Source: CAYLQA01 sp964385695 (lineage in GTDB: Bacteria; Desulfobacterota; Desulfobulbia; Desulfobulbales; Desulfurivibrionaceae). From it: a stretch of 7,711 nt of DNA. The notes under the pieces were generated by a model. That model saw nothing but the letters and a program-made list of their open reading frames with translations. It did no database searches and was not told the origin of the DNA. Below, one piece after another: positions 1 to 6,453 of the stretch. Both the position numbers and the translations under genes were made by a program. How positions within the stretch are numbered: the stretch's first letter is position 1; each line of letters starts with the position of its first letter. The stretch is from the NCBI GenBank assembly GCA_964385695.1, contig CAYLQA010000075.1:1-7711 (forward strand), written 5' to 3'.

Positions 1-659
1 ACCCTTTTACGGATTCGGCCACCAAGGAAGATCCCCAGGGCCACGAGTAAAATGCCCCCGGCCGAGAGGTAGAGTACCGGCAGGGTGACCAGGCCGAGTT
101 TGCCTAGGCCCATGATCATGATCAGGGTATTGAAGGTAAAGGCGCAATTAATGGTCTGGACAAAAAGGTCCCGGTCCATCTTTAGGGATAAGAGGTAGGG
201 CATAATGGGCATGATCTGTGAGCCGGTCATGCCGTTGACCATGCCGGACAAAATCCCCACCGGCAGAACGAGTTGTTTTTCTTTTTTTTCTGAGAGTTTT
301 CTGCGCCCGTTTTGCAGAGCCCAGATCCCATAAAGAAGCATGACCACACCGAGGATCGCCTTGGGGGCCTCTGACTGGCTGGCATCCAGAAACCAGATTC
401 CTAAAGCCAGGCCGGGCAAGGCACTCAAAAAAAGGGGCCAGAATCGTTTGAGTGCTTCAACAAAACGGCCAGCCTCCACCATGACCATGATGTTGCTGCA
501 AAGCGATGGTAAAAATACCAAAGGAATGGCCAGCTTGAGGTCCATAAAAACAGCAAGAAAGCCCAGGCAAAGTGTGGAAAACCCGAGACCGGTTAATCCT
601 TTTAAAAACGACGCTATAAAAAAGGCGCTAAAGGCCAGAATGACTGTTTGCTGGTCCAT
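1..659 (-). CDS. TSUP (TauE/SafE) family membrane transporter, 3' end beyond window
   Basis: The frame is open from an ATG at 657-659 to the left edge, giving 219 visible residues of a very hydrophobic protein; the family is usually about 240-270 residues, so a short C-terminal piece is missing. Two TSUP-like half repeats are visible: the first opens with KGLTGLGFSTL near residues 20-30, the second with GILSGMVNGMTGSQIMP near 135-151. The halves are joined by a charged, Lys/Glu-rich loop (about 118-129), as expected for a duplicated transporter. Family members export or import sulfite, sulfoacetate, other organosulfur anions or similar small anions across the inner membrane. The substrate cannot be read from sequence. 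An in-frame TGA at 672-674 excludes an earlier start, and the ATG has no clear Shine-Dalgarno site. The gene lies 43 bp behind nuoN on the same strand and could share its transcript. The family call is fairly secure; any link to complex I is only positional. Confidence 0.82.
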   Translation of the reverse strand, partial: MDQQTVILAFSAFFIASFLKGLTGLGFSTLCLGFLAVFMDLKLAIPLVFLPSLCSNIMVMVEAGRFVEALKRFWPLFLSALPGLALGIWFLDASQSEAPKAILGVVMLLYGIWALQNGRRKLSEKKEKQLVLPVGILSGMVNGMTGSQIMPIMPYLLSLKMDRDLFVQTINCAFTFNTLIMIMGLGKLGLVTLPVLYLSAGGILLVALGIFLGGRIRKR

Positions 660-679
660 GAGTTGTCTGGTTCATCGAG

Positions 680-706
680 GTAGTTTCACTCTAAAAAAGA
701 AACTAC
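680..706. repeat. Perfect 8-bp inverted repeat at nuoN/transporter junction
   Basis: GTAGTTTC at 680-687 is the exact reverse complement of GAAACTAC at 699-706, with an 11-base spacer. The repeat overlaps the nuoN stop codon (703-705) and fills much of the gap before the transporter gene. In the minus-strand transcript the loop contains a U run, and no U run follows the stem, so the structure does not look like a standard intrinsic terminator. It could be a weak RNA hairpin, a protein-binding site, or chance. The repeat itself is plain in the sequence; its function is unknown. Confidence 0.55.
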
Positions 707-720
707 TGTACCACGGTCAG
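693..720 (-). terminator. Weak terminator-like hairpin plus U tract after nuoN
   Basis: Read on the minus strand, a small imperfect stem (CTGAC...GTACAG, one bulged A, 4-base loop) at 720-706 is followed, after the nuoN stop codon, by TTTCTTTTTT at 702-693. The arrangement resembles an intrinsic terminator, but the stem is short and weak. It also competes with the longer inverted repeat at 680-706, which places the U tract in its loop. If it acts at all, it probably gives only partial termination before the transporter gene. Confidence 0.2.
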
Positions 721-2124
721 AATATTGCTGCTGAACATTGGCACTAATCCCAGGATGATCATGGCGGAAGTGAGCAGCAAAAGGGTTGCTCCTTGGATGG
801 TGTCGGTAAAAAACGGCGTTGCTTCGCTCTCCGGTTGGCTGATATAGGCCTCCTTGACCAGCAGTAGATAGTAATACAAGGAGACAGTCGAGTTGAGCGC
901 GGCAAAGACCACTATGGTGTAGAAGCCTTGTTGGGCTGCAGCGGCAAAGAGTAGGAATTTTCCCATAAATCCTGCCAGTGGCGGGATTCCACCTAAAGAG
1001 AAGAGGGTGAGCATCAGCACTGCGGCCAGGCCCGGATTGAGCTTGCCCATTCCCCGCAGAGATTTGAACTCCTCGCTGCCGTCACGACCAACAATACTGA
1101 TGATGAAAAAGATAGCATAGTTTGCCGCAGCATAGACAAACAGATAATAGATGATTGAGGAGTAGGCTGTATCAGCCAAACCGGCCATGGCCATGATAAT
1201 GTAGCCAGCCTGGGCGATGGACGAATAGGCCATGAAACGGCGCAATTTTTTCTGTTTCATGGCGCCGAGATTGCCCACGGTCATGGTGGCACCGGCCAGG
1301 ATGAGCAGGATTGGTTGCAGATAGCTGTGCAGCGGCGCTAAAGGCCCGTAGACCAGGATGAGCAAAAAGGCAATGGCCACCGCCTTGGAGGAAACAGAGA
1401 TAAAGGCCGTTACCGGGGTGGGCGAGCCTTCATAGACGTCCGGCGACCACATATGGAAAGGGAAGAGGGTCAGCTTAAAGCCGATTGCCGCCAGGACAAA
1501 CAAGACTCCAAGCCTTAAAAGCGGATCAGCCGGAGCTGCTTGAGCAAAGGTGAAAAGCGCGTCAAAATTTAAGGAACCAGCGCAGCCATAGAGAAAGGAA
1601 TAACCAAACAACAGTAAGCCGGTGGAGAGCGAGCCCATGATGATGTACTTGGTCGAGGCCTCCACCGAGAGGGAATCATCCTTTTGATATCCACTCAGGA
1701 TATAGAGCGGGATGGTAGCCAGCTCCATACCGATGAACAGGGTCAGCAGGTTGGTTGCCGAGACCACGACAAACATGCCCAAGGTGCAGAGCAGGATAAT
1801 AAAGCAAAATTCACTGCGGTACTTGAGCGCTCCCCTGGCATTGCCCCCCGGAGAAAAATAGGAGGCGGAGAGCAGGATGGTGCAGAGCGCCGACAAAACG
1901 AAAACCTGTTTGAACAGCAGAGCCGTACCACTCATCTTATAGGTGCCCAGGTAAATAGCCTCCTGGTCGTATGGCAGGCCGATCAGTGCCAAAAAGATAA
2001 CGACCAGGCCGACCCAGCTCAGGTGAAAAGAGACTGTGGACAGTGGCTTGTGTTGGATAAGGTCAACGGCCATAACAATGGCAGCCAGGAGCAAAAGCAA
2101 AAAGTCGGGAAGCAAGAGTGTCAT
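703..2124 (-). CDS. nuoN: NADH-quinone oxidoreductase subunit N (antiporter-like proton channel)
   Basis: This 473-residue polytopic inner-membrane protein is one of three antiporter-like subunits of complex I and carries one proton half-channel next to the NuoJ/K region. Length is close to E. coli NuoN. Expected functional residues are present: the TM5 glutamate in GMELATIPLYIL (E134), the TM7 lysine in IGFKLTLFPFHMW (K217), the TM8 lysine in SVSSKAVAI (K247) and the TM12 lysine in GFMGKFLLF (K389). The signature SPDVYEGSPTPVTAF lies between TM7 and TM8. The start ATG is 4 bp downstream of the nuoM stop and lacks a strong Shine-Dalgarno site (only a poor ACGG-like match), so translation may depend on ribosomes finishing nuoM. 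It is the last recognisable nuo gene in the operon. Family assignment is secure because NuoH, I, J and K lie upstream, which rules out an Mrp antiporter. Confidence 0.97.
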   Translation of the reverse strand: MTLLLPDFLLLLLAAIVMAVDLIQHKPLSTVSFHLSWVGLVVIFLALIGLPYDQEAIYLGTYKMSGTALLFKQVFVLSALCTILLSASYFSPGGNARGALKYRSEFCFIILLCTLGMFVVVSATNLLTLFIGMELATIPLYILSGYQKDDSLSVEASTKYIIMGSLSTGLLLFGYSFLYGCAGSLNFDALFTFAQAAPADPLLRLGVLFVLAAIGFKLTLFPFHMWSPDVYEGSPTPVTAFISVSSKAVAIAFLLILVYGPLAPLHSYLQPILLILAGATMTVGNLGAMKQKKLRRFMAYSSIAQAGYIIMAMAGLADTAYSSIIYYLFVYAAANYAIFFIISIVGRDGSEEFKSLRGMGKLNPGLAAVLMLTLFSLGGIPPLAGFMGKFLLFAAAAQQGFYTIVVFAALNSTVSLYYYLLLVKEAYISQPESEATPFFTDTIQGATLLLLTSAMIILGLVPMFSSNILTVVQ

Positions 2125-2128
2125 AGTT

Positions 2129-3634
2129 TTACCGTGTCAGATTGTTGAAGATCGGGTGTATGGCGCCATTGACCAGTTCAATGATCCAGCCGGGCATGAT
2201 GCCCATGCCAAAGAGGCAGAATAAGAGTATGGATACCGGCACCTTTTCCAGCAGGGTGGCATCGGTGAGCGTAGTGAACTGGGTAGAAATCGGCCCGTTG
2301 ACCAGCGCATTTACCGCGCGCAGAACATAGACCGCGGTTACGACAATGGAGAGCACCGCAAGCACCGTGCACACCCGGTTGATGGTGGCAGGGTTGGCAA
2401 AGGAACCCACAAAGACGTTGACCTCGGCGATAAAGCCGGAGAGGCTGGGCAGGCCGAGTCCGGCAAAGCCGACAATGACAAAGGCCACCGAGAGAAAGGG
2501 CATTACCTTCATCAGGCCCCCCATTTCACTCACGGTTCTGGTATGGGTCCGGCCGTAGATCATGCCGATCAGGCAGAAGAAAAGAGCGGTCATCAGGCCG
2601 TGTGAGATCATCTGCAGTACACCGCCCTTGAGGCCGGTGAAGGTCATGGCTGTGAAGCCGAACAATACCAGTCCGCAGTGAGAGACCGAGGAATAGGCGG
2701 TGATATATTTAAGGTCGGTCTGCCGGATAGCACCAAAGGCGCCGTAGAGCACGTTGATGGTGACGAGCACCAGGAAAAAATCCATCCACATCTGCGCCCC
2801 CTCGGGCATCAGGTACATCCCCACCCGCAGGCAGCCATAGCCGCCGAGTTTCATCAACACTCCGGCATGGAGCATGGAAACAGCAGTGGGGGCCGAGGCG
2901 TGGCCGTCGGGCGACCAGGTATGGAAGGGGAAAATAGCGCCGAGTACACCAAAGCCCAAAAAGGTGGCAGGAAAGGCCCAGTACTGGAATGACTCGGAAA
3001 ATCGCACCTGGGAGAGTTCGGCCAGATCAAAGCTTGCAATGCCGGATTCAAAGTAGAGCCCCAAGATTCCAGCCAGGATCAGGGCGGAGCCTGCCACCAG
3101 CATCAGGGTCAGTTTCATGGCCGCGTACTCTTTGCGGCCCGTGCCCCAGAGGCCGATTAACAGGTACATGGGCAGTACGGCGATCTCGTAGAACAAGAAG
3201 AAGGCAAAGAGATCGATGGAGATAAAGACCCCGTAGACCCCTGCCACCAGCACATTGAGCAGCATAAAAAATTCCTTGGCCTGCTCCTTGACCTCCCAGC
3301 TGGCAAGGACACCGCAAAAAATCACAATGGCCGTTAACAGCATCATCAGCACTGAGATGGCATCAACACCGATGTTGTACTCAATGTTCATGATCTTGAA
3401 CCAGGGGATCTTATAGGCAAAGTGAAAGGTGGAGGCATTGGCGCCATTTGCCGCAGGCGAGGCCACATCAATGAACATCCAGGTCAGGAGTATTACCAGG
3501 CCGAGGTTGATGAGATTAGCGGATAGGGAAATCTGCTTGATCAGGCGATGGTTATCGTGGCGTGCCGGCAGACAGGCCAGGGCGGCAAGAAAGGGAATGA
3601 TCCAGATAAGGGTCAGTAAAAAGGGTCCGTTCAT
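2129..3634 (-). CDS. nuoM: NADH-quinone oxidoreductase subunit M (antiporter-like), lacking the TM7 lysine
   Basis: This 501-residue polytopic membrane protein is the middle antiporter-like proton pump of complex I (E. coli NuoM 509 residues). Visible functional residues are the TM5 Glu in LFYEIAVLPMYLLIG (E150), the TM8 Lys in HAGVLMKLGGYG (K262), His319 in SSVSHCG, His345 in ISHGLMT, and the TM12 Glu in LSGFIAEVNVF (E404). The TM7 lysine equivalent to E. coli K234 is replaced: the segment reads GFGVLGAIFPFHTW, with Leu231 where GFGVK or AFAVK is usual. The loop SPDGHASAPTAVSMLHAG also differs from the common LPDAH.EAPTAGS form. The frame stays open 210 bp upstream into nuoL, but that extension is not NuoM-like. 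I chose the ATG at 3632-3634, which has a GGGAGA ribosome site upstream and matches the family N-terminus. It follows nuoL after 41 bp and precedes nuoN by 4 bp. Confidence 0.96.
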   Translation of the reverse strand: MNGPFLLTLIWIIPFLAALACLPARHDNHRLIKQISLSANLINLGLVILLTWMFIDVASPAANGANASTFHFAYKIPWFKIMNIEYNIGVDAISVLMMLLTAIVIFCGVLASWEVKEQAKEFFMLLNVLVAGVYGVFISIDLFAFFLFYEIAVLPMYLLIGLWGTGRKEYAAMKLTLMLVAGSALILAGILGLYFESGIASFDLAELSQVRFSESFQYWAFPATFLGFGVLGAIFPFHTWSPDGHASAPTAVSMLHAGVLMKLGGYGCLRVGMYLMPEGAQMWMDFFLVLVTINVLYGAFGAIRQTDLKYITAYSSVSHCGLVLFGFTAMTFTGLKGGVLQMISHGLMTALFFCLIGMIYGRTHTRTVSEMGGLMKVMPFLSVAFVIVGFAGLGLPSLSGFIAEVNVFVGSFANPATINRVCTVLAVLSIVVTAVYVLRAVNALVNGPISTQFTTLTDATLLEKVPVSILLFCLFGMGIMPGWIIELVNGAIHPIFNNLTR

Positions 3635-3644
3635 GATATGTGTT

Positions 3645-3650
3645 TCTCCC
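3645..3650 (-). promoter_or_regulatory. Ribosome binding site deciding the nuoM start
   Basis: GGGAGA on the minus strand lies about 10 bases before the ATG at 3632-3634. An earlier in-frame ATG at 3650-3652 overlaps this site and has no Shine-Dalgarno sequence of its own, so the later start is preferred. The spacing is slightly long but workable. Confidence 0.6.
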
Positions 3651-3675
3651 ATAGTAGAGGAATGGCAGCCTATTT

Positions 3676-5628
3676 TTAGAAGGTCGAAAAATCGAGGAAA
3701 AGCAGGGCGACAAAGCCAAGTACCGTAATGCCGAGATAGAGCTGCAGCTGGCCGTTCTGGGCCAGGCGCACGGCCTTGCCGCCAAGGTGCAGCATCTTGC
3801 CGCACAGATCCATGGTCCCATCGACAATATTTCTGTCCACCCATTTCACCGGGGTGCCGATGCCTTGAAAGATGATCCTGTGGGTGATGAAGAGATAAAC
3901 CTCATCGATGTAGAACTTGTTTTGCACAATCTGGTGCACAGGGCCGAACCGCTGACGCCACTCCTCTGCTTTTGTCGTTTTACCTTGGCCGTAAAGTCCC
4001 CAGGCAAGGGTGATGCCGCTAAGCCCAACCAGGGAGGCGACAAGGGGCAGCCAGGTCGGGTGCGCCAAATGAGATGCATAGGGCAGGCCAAAGGCGACCA
4101 CATTGTCGGTAAAGAAATGTTCAAACAGGCCAGCCCCCAATGTCGGTATGGTAAGGGCGACAATGGGAAACGTCATCCACGGGTCTTCGTGCACATTGTG
4201 CAGTTTGCTTCGCGCTTCACCGTGAAAGGCCAGGAAGAAAAATCTAAACATGTAAAAGGCAGTGAGGCCGCCGGTAATAAGGCCTACGCCAAAGGTTACA
4301 TAGTGGCCTGATTGGAGGGAGGCCAGCAAAATTGCGTCCTTGGACCAGAAGCCGCTGAACGGGAATATACCCCCGATGGCCAGGCATGCCGCCAAAAGAG
4401 ACCAATAGGTCTTGGGCATCAGCTTTTTAAGGCCGCCCATGTCCATGAGGTCATTGCTGTGCACCGCGTGGATCAGCGATCCTGCCCCAAGGAAGAGCAT
4501 GCACTTGAAAAAGGCATGGGTAAAAACATGGTACATGGATGCTGAATAGCCAAGGGGATTCAGGCCTCCATCCATATTTATTTTAGCGACTCCCAGCGAG
4601 AAAAGCATATAGCCCAACTGCGACAGGGTAGAAAAGGCAAGGATACGTTTTATGTCGCGCTGGGTAATGGCAATGACTGCCGCAAAGATGGCCGTAAAGG
4701 CGCCGATGAACTGGATGACAGCCAAGGTGTCTGTTGCCGCACTGAAGAGCGGGAACATGCGGGCGGTGAGGAACACGCCCGCCACGACCATGGTGGCCGA
4801 ATGGATGATGGATGAGACGGGGGTCGGTCCCTCCATGGCGTCGGGCAGCCAGATATGGAGCGGGAACATGGCTGATTTTCCCCAGCCTCCGGCAAAAATG
4901 AGCAGGGTCGCTAGGGTGAGCAGGTTCAGCGGCAGTGAGCCGATGAGAATGGTCTGGTTTAACAGCGCCGCCGTTTCCGGCAGGTTCAGGGTTTGAAAAT
5001 CAAAACTCTTGGCCTGGAAGCTGACCACCAGGATGCCGAGCAGGAAAAAGGCATCGGCAAAACGGGTCACAATAAAGGCCTTTTTCGAGGCGGCAACCGC
5101 GGAGGGCTTTTCATACCAGAAACCGATCAGGGCGTAGGAGGAAACACCAACCAGCTCCCAGAACACGAACATCTGCAGGATGTTGCTCGATACAACCAAC
5201 CCGAGCATGGAAAAAGAAAACAGGGCCAAGAGGGCGAAAAATCGGGCAAAGGCCGAGTCATCCCTCATGTAGCCAATGGAATAGATGTTTACCAACAGGC
5301 TGATCACGGTGATGACCACAATCATCATCACCGATATGGGATCAAGATAGATGCCCATGTTGGCGGTCAGATTCGGAGAAAAATTAAGCCAGGCAAAATC
5401 AAGGCTGATCAGGGTCCGGTTTGGGTAAAGCTCTGGCCGGGAGAGGACCTGCTGATAATATGCCGCTGCCAGCAGCAGGCCGTAGAGGGCGTTCAGCCCT
5501 GCCATGAAGATTGCAAAGCGGCCTGCTATTTTCGGATGTTTCCGAGCCAAGCCAGAGACAATGACCAAAAAACTCAGGAGCGGGAGAGCCAGCAACAGGT
5601 AGCTCTGGCTAAAAAGACTGTTATCCAT
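3676..5628 (-). CDS. nuoL: NADH-quinone oxidoreductase subunit L (distal antiporter-like proton pump)
   Basis: This 650-residue membrane protein is the distal pump of complex I, with the long lateral helix that braces NuoM and NuoN. Channel residues are intact: TM5 Glu in FWELVGVSSYALIGF (E158), Arg189 and Asp192 in VTRFAD, TM7 Lys in GGWGKSAMFPLHIWLP (K251), the hallmark DAMEGPTPVSSIIHSATM with His276, Lys375 in THAFFKCMLFLGAG, and TM12 Lys in FSGFWSKDAIL (K430). The C-terminal part has KFYIDEVY, an amphipathic stretch (lateral helix) and a final QNGQLQLY transmembrane anchor, so the protein is complete. The frame is open nine residues earlier, but the ATG at 5626-5628 has a perfectly placed GGAGG and matches the family. 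The start overlaps the end of nuoK by 8 bp, pointing to translational coupling. Length is slightly above E. coli NuoL (613), within the normal bacterial range. Confidence 0.97.
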   Translation of the reverse strand: MDNSLFSQSYLLLALPLLSFLVIVSGLARKHPKIAGRFAIFMAGLNALYGLLLAAAYYQQVLSRPELYPNRTLISLDFAWLNFSPNLTANMGIYLDPISVMMIVVITVISLLVNIYSIGYMRDDSAFARFFALLALFSFSMLGLVVSSNILQMFVFWELVGVSSYALIGFWYEKPSAVAASKKAFIVTRFADAFFLLGILVVSFQAKSFDFQTLNLPETAALLNQTILIGSLPLNLLTLATLLIFAGGWGKSAMFPLHIWLPDAMEGPTPVSSIIHSATMVVAGVFLTARMFPLFSAATDTLAVIQFIGAFTAIFAAVIAITQRDIKRILAFSTLSQLGYMLFSLGVAKINMDGGLNPLGYSASMYHVFTHAFFKCMLFLGAGSLIHAVHSNDLMDMGGLKKLMPKTYWSLLAACLAIGGIFPFSGFWSKDAILLASLQSGHYVTFGVGLITGGLTAFYMFRFFFLAFHGEARSKLHNVHEDPWMTFPIVALTIPTLGAGLFEHFFTDNVVAFGLPYASHLAHPTWLPLVASLVGLSGITLAWGLYGQGKTTKAEEWRQRFGPVHQIVQNKFYIDEVYLFITHRIIFQGIGTPVKWVDRNIVDGTMDLCGKMLHLGGKAVRLAQNGQLQLYLGITVLGFVALLFLDFSTF

Positions 5629-5926
5629 TGAGTTCCTCCAGTCGGTAATTATCAAGGCCTTTGCGGCGACGATACATGGAAATAATAATGGCCAGGGCCA
5701 CTGCCATCTCGCAGGCGGAAACAGCCATCACAAAGATCGGGAAAATCGCGCCTGCAGTCGGGTCGGATGCCCTGAAATGGGCAAAGGCCGCGAAGTTGAG
5801 ATTGGCGCCGTTTAAGATCACCTCTACAGAGAGGAGGATGCCGATCAGGTTGCGGCGGGTCAGCACCCCGTATACGCCGATGGCGCAGAGTATGAGAGAG
5901 AGGATGATGAAGTTGCTAAGGGTCAT
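5621..5926 (-). CDS. nuoK: NADH-quinone oxidoreductase subunit K
   Basis: This 101-residue protein has three predicted transmembrane helices, the standard NuoK size. It forms part of the E-channel that couples quinone reduction in NuoH to the antiporter subunits. Both conserved buried glutamates are visible: E35 in LLSVEVILNGANLN and E73 in SACEMAVALAI, matching E. coli E36 and E72. The ANLNF and AVALAI segments are typical of the family. The start ATG at 5924-5926 has an AAGGAGG site 7 bases upstream and overlaps the nuoJ stop in an ATGA arrangement. The 3' end overlaps the nuoL start by 8 bp. The C-terminus is a short charged cytoplasmic tail (YRRRKGLDNYRLEELNG). Confidence 0.97.
   Translation of the reverse strand: MTLSNFIILSLILCAIGVYGVLTRRNLIGILLSVEVILNGANLNFAAFAHFRASDPTAGAIFPIFVMAVSACEMAVALAIIISMYRRRKGLDNYRLEELNG
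5635..5639 (-). promoter_or_regulatory. Ribosome binding site of nuoL, inside nuoK
   Basis: GGAGG on the minus strand sits 6 bases before the nuoL ATG and encodes part of the last codons of nuoK. It decides the ATG at 5626-5628 over the upstream in-frame start. Confidence 0.75.
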
Positions 5927-6453
5927 GCGCTTTCCTCCTTGCCACTGTCCCGGCGGGCTATAACCACCGCGCCGACCAGGGCGACCAGGAGCAGGATTGA
6001 GATAACTTCAAAGGGTACTATAAAGCCGTCTTTGCCGGTGTTGAGCAGACGAAGCCCGATGTCATCCATGGTGATCGGCGAAGCTGACTCGGCATTGGCA
6101 AGCAAAACCGCGGAGGGCTTGTTGCTTACGGCGTAGAGCAGGCCAAAGAGCAGAACCGCGCTGACTCCGGCCCCGGCAATACGGCGGCTGTGCGGAACCT
6201 TGTGCCGGTTTTCAAAGCCAAGCCCTGTGGTCAGCAGGATGATGATAAGCATGAAGATGATAATGCCGCCGATGTAGAGCATGATCTGGGCCAGGGCGAC
6301 AAACTCGAGTTGCAGCACGATATAGAGGGCGGCAGTAATAAAAAATGCCCCGATCAGTGAAACCGCGCCATGCAGCAGGTTGGGTAAACTTACCGCCAGC
6401 AGGGAAAAGATCACCAGCGCTGTTGCCAGCCCATAAAAGAGATAATCAGCCAT
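5923..6453 (-). CDS. nuoJ: NADH-quinone oxidoreductase subunit J
   Basis: This 176-residue membrane protein has five hydrophobic segments and is the NuoJ subunit that, with NuoA and NuoK, lines the path between the quinone site and the first antiporter subunit. The third helix carries the family signature around AQIMLYIGGIIIFMLIIILL (residues 55-74), where a pi-bulge is known in solved complex I structures. The last helix, FEVISILLLVALVGAVVIAR (149-168), is also typical. Length is close to E. coli NuoJ (184). Two starts are possible: a TTG at 6454-6456 and an ATG at 6451-6453. I chose the ATG because AAGGAGGG lies at ideal distance and the ATG shares one base with the nuoI stop (TGATG), a common coupled arrangement. 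The 3' end overlaps nuoK by 4 bp. Confidence 0.95.
   Translation of the reverse strand: MADYLFYGLATALVIFSLLAVSLPNLLHGAVSLIGAFFITAALYIVLQLEFVALAQIMLYIGGIIIFMLIIILLTTGLGFENRHKVPHSRRIAGAGVSAVLLFGLLYAVSNKPSAVLLANAESASPITMDDIGLRLLNTGKDGFIVPFEVISILLLVALVGAVVIARRDSGKEESA
5934..5940 (-). promoter_or_regulatory. Ribosome binding site of nuoK, inside nuoJ
   Basis: AAGGAGG on the minus strand lies 7 bases before the nuoK ATG, within the last codons of nuoJ. It is a near-perfect anti-16S match and supports independent as well as coupled initiation of nuoK. Confidence 0.75.

Noticed and set aside
628..675. A 15-codon minus-strand mini-ORF (MNQTTHGPANSHSGL) overlapping the transporter start, possibly a leader peptide.
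   Set aside because: It has no ribosome binding site, and short frames of this size occur often by chance.
340..747. A 135-codon plus-strand open frame over the transporter gene and nuoN end.
   Set aside because: The minus strand encodes a convincing TSUP protein here. The plus-strand product is a Lys/Arg-rich sequence typical of antisense to membrane-protein codons.
1684..2148. A 154-codon plus-strand open frame opposite nuoN.
   Set aside because: It is complementary to conserved NuoN coding sequence, has a Gln/Asp/Lys-rich product without known motifs, and shows no sign of its own promoter or ribosome site.
703..3634. Possibility that nuoM and nuoN are Mrp antiporter or hydrogenase (Hyf/Ech) subunits.
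   Set aside because: The full H-I-J-K-L-M-N order, the NuoI cluster motifs and the NuoH quinone-loop signature fit complex I. No hydrogenase or Mrp partner gene is present in the window.
3635..3844. A 70-residue N-terminal extension of NuoM, open in frame into nuoL.
   Set aside because: It is a shadow of the nuoL 3' end in another frame, is Arg/Pro-rich and not hydrophobic, and lacks a ribosome site at its start. The ATG at 3632-3634 matches the family N-terminus.
3787..4311. A 174-codon plus-strand open frame opposite nuoL.
   Set aside because: It is antisense to the conserved C-terminal half of NuoL and has no domain or motif of its own.
4993..5631. A 212-codon plus-strand open frame opposite nuoL.
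   Set aside because: It is antisense to clearly conserved NuoL codons, its product is Gln/His/Gly-rich low-complexity with no recognisable fold, and it is best explained by codon bias on the other strand.
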